From assembly GCF_052324685.1 (NCBI RefSeq), contig NC_135219.1, positions 22,599,316 to 22,663,315 of the forward strand: a stretch of DNA of 64,000 nt. The letters are read 5' to 3'. The notes beneath the pieces are model-generated. The model was not told where the DNA came from and searched no databases. It worked only from the letters and a program-made list of their open reading frames with translations. This document shows positions 57,558 to 64,000 of the stretch, piece after piece (position 1 is the stretch's first letter; the number at the start of each line of letters is the position of its first letter). The position numbers and the translations under genes are program-made. The DNA is from Brachyhypopomus gauderio (lineage: Eukaryota; Chordata; Actinopteri; Gymnotiformes; Hypopomidae).

Positions 57558-58506
57558 TGTAATAACCTGATTTTTGTGTAATCAGGATATTTTTATTTGT
57601 TAAAAAAATGTTTGATTTTGTTATGTACTGAGGCTTAAATGTATTTTAGTTTGTTATAAATGAATAAGTAATCTCATCGTTCTACAGAAAGTAAAATAAC
57701 GCGAGAAGGGAGTTGAAAAAAGGGGGAAGGAAAAAAGCGGCGGACCGGTGGTGGTCGGGCGAACAGAGGCGCAGAGACTGGTTGAGGCTAGAGAACTTTG
57801 TAAAAGTGCTTGCGGCTGAGTTTGTCCGGCTTGGATCCTCGTTCCCTTGCTCCAGGTGGTCGCGGAGGAGACCGTAGCTGACCTGTATGGTAGAGGAGTT
57901 AGCTTTGAGCTAGTTGTGAGGACCGAGTCGAGGAGCTAAGCTACGCTAGGTGCTAGCGGTGCTGCCGACTGTGAGGATTTCGCCTTAGGAAGAGCCGAGT
58001 GGGAGGAGGAAAGTGCGACACGGATCCAGCCAACTATCTGCATCGTGGGACGAGAGCCAGGGAAGTTGGGTTCGGTGTTGTGCATCTTCGGAGTTCGCGA
58101 CGACGAGGAAAGTACTTCAGACCGGTAGTGTTACGGTTTCTATTACGGGATATGAGCTCCAACGCGCGCCACCAAACTTAAATGCAAGCTTGCAAACAAC
58201 GTTAAGAGTGCACTCTTAAAAGCTCTAAAACTATACAAAAAGGCCGGAGATAATTTGTGTTTGGGGTTTCGTGTTATGTTTAGCATTTCATTAATACACA
58301 ATTCTAAAAGTACATTATTGTGTGGATATCATTTCTTTGTTGTACACTATATTTGGTTACTGTGGGAAACCTCTCTAGAATCAGTTAAGTTCCTAGACAC
58401 AGTTTATACACATTGGAATGTCTTTTTCACCACAGTGAGATTACACATTGAAGGGAACCTATATTAGGTGATATCTTATAGCGAGCTGAGTGGTGAAAGG
58501 GTTACA
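57558..58506 (+). repeat. Gypsy 3' LTR
   Basis: 949 bp. Same sequence as the 5' LTR except for a small indel at about 58,267. Confidence 0.95.
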
Positions 58507-58581
58507 CTAAAATATTTTATACAGTTATTTAAAATGGTGTTTTACCTTTTCCTGCACATTGGACTAATCAACTGTACTTAC

Positions 58582-58960
58582 CATTCTGGAGTATATTTTT
58601 ATATTTCACCTTGACCTGCTGCCACGTTCTCTTAACCCCGCTCATGTTACTTCTAAATCAGGAAATTATTAATTAACATTATTAATTTACTATAACACTT
58701 TTAAAATGCCAATGAATGGATTAAATTATATGCTCACGCATTTAGTCTGTCTGCAATATTCTGCCAGGCAGCTTCTCTGACTTTATGAAAACAGGACGTG
58801 TTGCCATTCTTCGTAATAATGTATTTATATTCCTCATACAGACGTATAAGTAGCTCATGTTCAGCAGAAGAAGCAAAAAAGCTGCTCGTTCCTTCAGCTC
58901 TTTCGACATTTTCTTGCCTTTTCGAATATCGATTAGTGAGGCTGTGTAAATACTGTGTGC
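58582..58960 (-). CDS. Harbinger Myb/SANT-like DNA-binding protein, two exons
   Basis: Minus-strand exon about 58960-58738 (ERAEGTSSFF, EHELLIRLYEEYKYIITKNG, KVREAAWQNIADRLNA) has donor gtgagc. Exon 58652-58582 (acceptor tttag) continues NMSGVKRTWQQVKVKYKNIL, with donor gtaagt. Together they form a Myb/SANT-like trihelix of the kind Harbinger elements encode beside the transposase to carry it to the DNA ends. The start codon is not identified. The next exon appears to be at 46,962-46,905, with the gypsy element in the intervening intron. Confidence 0.7.
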
Positions 58961-59132
58961 ACGCGCATGATCGCCGATTTCAAAAGCCTGGCTTGAATTA
59001 GCGGGAACAGGTTGCGTCTGGATTTCGTTAGTGGAACGGAACTAGACGGAAGTGAACTGTTTGGCTAACTCAAGCGAGGCTCACTCTAATAAGCGCCGCT
59101 TTCATAAGCTCGCTTCGTGGAACAGCCCCCTG

Positions 59133-59722
59133 TTCTTTGACCATCATGTGTGTTTATTTTTTCTGGTGAGGGAATGTGGGATTTACTGTTGAGGTTCAAA
59201 GATACCTGACTGACCCAATAGTTCCACGGTTTATCTCCACCTCTATCAGCTTGCACTGGAATTTTTATGTACACCAGCCTCCTCAGTGCTGTGTGAGGCT
59301 TGAAAAATTGTGTCCCAGCACAGTGGAACAAATCCTCTTTTTGAATAAAAACTGAAAACAAAGATGCTAATGTCCACAATCACTAAAATCACTAATAAAT
59401 CAAACTTGTTTTTCCACAAGCACTTTTGTTATTTTTACATCCATACATAAACATTCACGATATACGTATACATATTAAAAAATGTGATTAATTTTAAAAA
59501 GTGTAAAAATAAGAACCCAAACCAGCTAGATATATAAGAAACAACAAATCACAACAAACCAAACAGATTTCCTTTATTGACTTATTGACAAAACGTGAAA
59601 AACTTTAATGAAACAATATGGAGTTAAAGGCTAAAAATGAATAAATAAAAGACGCTGCTTTCACTGTCCACCAGATGGCGATAATGTCCACTGCTTCATG
59701 AAGTTAACCTTTTTCCGGTACA
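59133..59722. other. AT-rich, no gene recognised
   Basis: Sequence between the Harbinger right end and the inverted-duplication arm. No repeat family or domain recognised. Confidence 0.5.
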
Positions 59723-61439
59723 ATGGCCTAGGTGCACGCACCACTTCCTCGTTGGTGTCAGGATGGTACCGTATTTCCGGTTGGTATGCGGAAGTGTCGA
59801 TGTCATGGCCGAGTCTAAATTCACAAGGTGCCTGTTGGAGTTCCCGAAATTTACCATCAACGATGTGCGTCGTATTGTCAGAGCATCAAGTACAACGACA
59901 CAGAGTCAACTTGAAAAGGGTTTCAAGTTCTACGTTTCATCCTACCTCTGCAATTTTGAAGGTAAGTGGCCGACGCTAGTTAGCTAGCTAGCCTGAGGTG
60001 GCAGTCTAATGAAGTGATGTTGTTTTTAGTAACGAACCAACCTGTCCTAGTACTAGAAATGCCTTTTTAAAACATGTTTGTATTTCTGATGGAAGTATCA
60101 GGCAAAAGTAAGGCTAACGAGATAACAGTGAGGGCTCACTGCTACAAATCTATGAAGAAAACAGATACGCCACACCAGCTGAGAGTAGGACTGGTTAAAA
60201 TGACACGAGTTCTGTTCAGTGTCACGTTCAAAGTTCTGTTGAACAAGTTCAAAAGTGAGTTCAACACAAGTTCAATCTTTTATCCTTGCTCTTACTTCAC
60301 GTAAGCTGTGATAACCATAGGCATTGGTTTTCAAAGCTTACAATGGTAGCCAAATGCAGAGTAGCTGAGTGGGAATCATTAGCAGTCTATTTTGCCTATA
60401 GTAAACAAATGGGAGTTTATTTTACAGTTCGAGCTATTGTTATCTACCTCTATGACTCAAAAGCAGAATATAGTCCACCTCAGCTATTCTTCAAACTGCA
60501 TTTTCTAAAATCTGTCAATCTGTCTTTCAAATCTTTCATCTTAACTTCTTTATTAACATATGGCTGCAACACTTACACCTATTAACATATTCTGATAACA
60601 CTCTTCAAGAAGCAGTTGAAGTAAAACCTGCACTGTTCTGTTGTTGGTGGTGGAAACAACAAAATAATATAAATATAAGTAGGCCTGTTTCACTCCTATG
60701 TGTAAGCATTTCATCTGGAGTGAAAATGAAGTTTAAATCTAAAATATATTTAGTTTATAGTTGCTCACTGAACTAGTAGATTGAAACATGCACAACACTG
60801 TAGAATAGAAAGACAGTATAGCCAAGTGTTTTAAGAGTGATGCAAAACAGCACAAACATTACATGAGACAATAGACAAGTGACATTCACCACTAACAACA
60901 TGATGGGACAGATATTGCGCCTATTGACATTGCTGTCTTCTTTTCAAGATACTAAATTTTGCCTCTTGTGTATTTCAGATGACATTACATGATTCAATGC
61001 CAGTTGTGCTCATTAACAGGGGAATCTGCAACCACTTGGTTGCATTGCTTTTCCAGACTGCTCATTATTCTGAATCTGGCATGTCTGTCGTCCCTCCTGT
61101 CCTTTCATGCACACAGACAGAACAGAAGTGGCATAAACCACCAACAATGGTTTGTCTTATTTCATTATTTAATGTTAGTTAATGTATCACAGTCACTTTA
61201 CTAACACCATCTTTTAAATTAATAGGGGGTGAAGCCTGGACCCGTGGATGCCATGGTTGTCCTAAAGCCAAAACCAGGTGCTACTACAGCCAGTGGAGTT
61301 AGGTATGTAGTACCAAATTTAATAGGCAGATTACAGTGTGTGGTTAAAAATATATATGCTTTTGATCATCTGATAAGACGATCTGATCTGTTCTCTTCAA
61401 AATTTAATTTAGCTTTGTTGTACTTCAGATTAGTGTTGT

Positions 61440-62945
61440 CAAAAAAATTGATATATCGATACGTATCGATACTGAACATTCTGAAACGGTACAATACTCG
61501 TTTCCCTTAAGTATCGATTCTTTTTACATAAAATGCGCTTTCGTTTGACCCACCCAAGCTGCCGTAATGCACAGGACAGTTTGTAATGCTAATATGGCAG
61601 CTTAAGCAAACGCAGTGCTGTTGGATTCGAAGCAGATACAGATGGAAAACTGAAGGACTTGAACAAGCCCGTTTGCAAGCGGTGCTTTTGGAACATTTCA
61701 ACGAAGGGCGCTAAAGCCTGGTTGAGTGACCATAGCGCTCGACTCCGCGCGCACCTCGTGCGAACCTCCGCGAGCGGTGGAGGCTTTATACTTTCCGCTT
61801 TGCAGTGTTGTCCGAAACTATATGTGGTAGTATAAAAGAAACACCCCTCAAAACAGGGGAATGAACACTTACCTGACGAATTTTAATGCTGCTTTGTGTT
61901 TCAGGTTTGAAAAGTGCTGCAATTTAGGCTAAAGTACTTGAAAATGTTGAAATTGTAACTACTTCATTTCACAACAAATATCTGTCTGACTGAACAGTTT
62001 TCATGTATTACGTTAACAAATACGAGCCTCTTGTAATTCCAGGATGAAACATGAGAGAACGTGAAGACGTTAAGATTGGGCGTTTTGAAAATAAACAACC
62101 ATTAAATAATGTGATTAAAAGCGCAATATTTCGAATCATTTCGAGTATATGTATAAATATTTAACTCAATTAAGTTTAACGTGCTGGGAAATATTGGTAC
62201 AAGCGCTTGAATTGAACCCTGCAAACATGACTTTGTTCATTGCGCTGAGGCGCGGCGCGTGCAAAGTTACAAAATTCGAGAGGTGCACGACCTCGCGTGC
62301 GCCGCGCTTCAGCGCGATGAACAAAGTCATGTTTGCAGGGTTCATACACCTTGTGGAATTCAAACACTTGTATGTCACTTTCAAGGTCCATTTCAATATT
62401 TCCCAGCACGAGCAAAGACACTTTGTCAGATGTTCAAAAGACGTCCACTGAAAAGCCAGAATGAAAGTTTTAGCGACGTCTTTTTTAAACGTCTATTACT
62501 GCCGTTCAGTTGCAGTTTTTGCACGTCCTGACATCCAATAAAGGTCCTAGTCAAACGTTCAGATAGAAAACTCGTCATAGACGTTCATGTTAAGTTAAAA
62601 GGTTAAGGTCCTAGTCACACTGTCAGATTTTGAACGTCCACCAGACATGCAAAAAAGGGTCTGGACTGACCGACGTGATACAGACTTGATTTTAACGTCT
62701 TTCTGACGTCGCATGTTTGTTGGGATAAGTTAAATATTTATACATGTACTTGAAATTATTCGCTTTATCATCACATTATTTAATGGTTGTTTATTTTCAA
62801 AACACCCAATCGTAACGTCTTCACGTTCTCTCATGTTTCATCCTGGAATTGCAAGATGCTCGTATTTGTTAACACAAAATAACTGTTCAGTCAGACAGAT
62901 ATTTGTTGTGAAATGAAGTTACAATTTCAAGCATTTTCCAACACC
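61440..62945. mobile_element. Foldback hAT-like repeat cluster replacing part of the YqaJ exon
   Basis: A short MITE-like start (about 61,430-61,520, with tatcgatacgtatcgata) leads into long inverted arms, about 61,930-62,270 against 62,286-62,408 plus 62,728-62,945. These carry the same blocks found at 25.8, 30.8, 36.7 and 37.6 kb. The arms meet in a short centre around aagttacaaaattcgagagg. Confidence 0.7.
62408..62728. mobile_element. ACGT-rich MITE inserted in the foldback arm
   Basis: Rich in acgtc/gacgt words (gcgacgtctt, ttgaacgtcc, tctgacgtcgcatg), and it splits the right arm of the foldback. Ends are approximate. Confidence 0.5.
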
Positions 62946-63821
62946 TTTTGTGGCCTTGTCACAGTCACACCTTATTGAAGAGGCACCAAGATCCAAAAGT
63001 GCTACACCTGAGTGGCATTCACTTAGGAGAGAAAGAGTAACTGCCTCACATTTCAGAGAGGTGAGCCACGTTAGAGGTCCAGGTGCTGCAGAAAGGATAA
63101 TCCGAGGGACACGACAAACAGCACATGTGAAGAGGGGACTTGAAATGGAAACAGAGGCCTTAAAGGACTGTGCAGTTCTGAAAAACTTGAACTTAACCAA
63201 GTGTGGGCTAGTGATTCATCCAGATGCCTCTTGGCTGGGTGCATCACCTGATGGACTTGTATATGACCCACTTGAGCGTCCATCATTTGGGCTTGTTGAA
63301 ATCAAGTGCCCAAATGCACAAAGCTATGTAGACTGCAAATTCCTCAAAGTGGCACAAGGCCTACACAAAATGAAGGAGAGCCATTGTTATTATTGGCAAA
63401 TCCAGTTCCAGTTATTGATTACTGGTATGCAGTGGTGTGATTTAGTTATCTGTGCCCATGATGATATCTTTATGCAGCGAGTTTACAGAGATAGCAGTGT
63501 ATTAGAAGAGGTGAAAAGGAGGTGTGACATGTTTTTCTTTAACACTTACATGCCAAAATACCTCTCTATGCCCAAGCAATAGAAAATCATAATGAAGACA
63601 TGAACTCATGAACAATTAAAACAATTTCAATTTATTCTGTCAATTGTATTACTATTGTATTTGTTTCATTTTTTTACAAATACAGTAAAAGTTAAGAAAT
63701 ACATAATGTTGTATTGTGTTGTCAATTTTACATATAAAAGGGAAAGCATTTTATACAATTAATCATATTGCACTGTACCTTAACATTGCAGCCAATATTT
63801 ACAGACTAGCATGACCTAAAG

Positions 63822-64000
63822 CAGGGGTCGGCAACCTTTTTGACTCGGAGCCACAAAAGCAAAAATAATTGGAAATTTATTTCAGTGACGATGACATGTC
63901 ACTCAAGCGAACCGAAACTAAATACCGGACATTTGTGAAATTCCACCCGAACATTTTTTTAAGTCTCAAAAATAATATACGGTAATTAAATACTCATTAA
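63822..64000. mobile_element. hAT MITE, inverted-arm copy, cut by window end
   Basis: Begins caggggtcggcaacc after gacctaaag. Reverse complement of the element at 3,177-3,431. Confidence 0.8.

Larger units (their letters stand above)
47077..58506 (+). mobile_element. Ty3/gypsy LTR retrotransposon, full length, with nested DNA element
   Basis: LTRs of 952 and 949 bp with TG..CA ends, perfect 4-bp target duplication ctaa (47,073-47,076 and 58,507-58,510), primer site, PNMA-like gag, and an intact 1,474-codon pol. The LTRs differ essentially by one small indel near 47,790 versus 58,267 and are otherwise almost identical, so the insertion is young. Gag is interrupted by a 3.5 kb DNA element (49,431-52,930), which must be younger still. 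The host site is an intron of a Harbinger gene. No envelope frame is seen. Confidence 0.95.
44159..59129. mobile_element. PIF/Harbinger element split by a gypsy insertion
   Basis: The left end ggggtattccacgaagcgag and the right end, whose reverse complement is ggggctgttccacgaagcga, form inverted repeats with a possible 3-bp target duplication ctg (44,156-44,158 and 59,130-59,132). Inside are a plus-strand transposase (45.0-46.3 kb) and a minus-strand Myb/SANT-like gene, the two-gene convergent layout of Harbingers. Subtracting the gypsy element (47,077-58,510) leaves about 3.5 kb, a normal Harbinger size. Extra LTR debris lies at 46.3-46.5 kb. Confidence 0.8.
59805..63582 (+). pseudogene. SWIM / YqaJ-like nuclease gene, right copy, broken
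   Basis: Exons match the left copy: 59805-59961 (MAESKFTRCLLEF), 60102-60193, 60979-61149, 61226-61302 and a last exon surviving from about 62,945 to 63,582. The last exon keeps the whole YqaJ-like core (GLEMETEALKD, ASPDGLV, VEIKCPNAQ) and the true C-terminus (FNTYMPKYLSMPKQ). Lesions: about 27 bases are missing near 61,018, removing the CSC half of the SWIM finger (LINRGICNHLVALLF remains), and the first 110 or so codons of the last exon are replaced by the insertion 61,440-62,945. So the finger and the exon start are lost here, while the left copy keeps them but carries a frameshift and an early stop. Confidence 0.7.
59723..64000 (+). repeat. Right arm of the large inverted duplication (partner 3,177-6,472)
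   Basis: See the left arm. The match runs through the YqaJ gene and into the hAT MITE, where the window ends. Confidence 0.85.

Noticed and set aside
1..64000. tRNA, rRNA and CRISPR features
   Set aside because: No cloverleaf with A/B boxes, rRNA core or regular repeat-spacer array was recognised by eye.

Overview
The window looks like a transposon-dense piece of a teleost fish nuclear genome. It has spliced genes with GT..AG introns, fish-type SINE/LINE tails, many hAT, Harbinger, piggyBac and TA-target DNA elements, RTE LINE pieces, and a PNMA-like Ty3/gypsy element. No bacterial, plasmid or CRISPR features are seen.

Layout. 1-3.2 kb: a dispersed repeat (second copy at 41.1 kb), a BED-finger hAT remnant, and an isolated last exon resembling CABLES. 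3.2-6.5 kb: a minus-strand multi-exon SWIM zinc finger / YqaJ nuclease gene, broken. 6.9-22.6 kb: the main host gene, a TOGARAM (TOG-array microtubule regulator) gene of about 25 exons, most like togaram2. A roughly 3.4 kb block holding the TOG-domain exons is tandemly duplicated, an upstream block is duplicated into a hybrid exon, and two frameshifts lie in the 3' half. 22.6-24.7 kb: no gene recognised.

24.7-36.4 kb: a composite bounded by CACTGTAAAA-type inverted repeats with TA target duplication. It contains a solo LTR, an RTE LINE fragment, a BED-finger hAT element, a complete short LTR retrotransposon with an unusual repeat protein, and two inverted repeats in interleaved order. 36.4-38.1 kb: further hAT-type repeats. 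39.1-42.1 kb: a two-exon piggyBac transposase that appears intact.

44.2-59.1 kb: a PIF/Harbinger element with a dead transposase and a Myb/SANT-like partner gene. A full-length Ty3/gypsy retrotransposon (47.08-58.51 kb, 4-bp target duplication) sits in an intron of the partner gene. The gypsy gag is itself interrupted by a 3.5 kb TA-target DNA element carrying exons of a C2H2/SAMD3-like gene. 59.7-64 kb: a second SWIM/YqaJ copy in inverted orientation to the first, broken by different lesions.

The host loci (TOGARAM, CABLES-like exon) and the mobile elements are separate stories. The main value of the window is a readable order of nested insertions, dated by paralogous empty sites and target duplications, and several multi-gene elements whose cargo proteins are not standard transposases. 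All functional statements rest on motif and family recognition by eye; no search was run.
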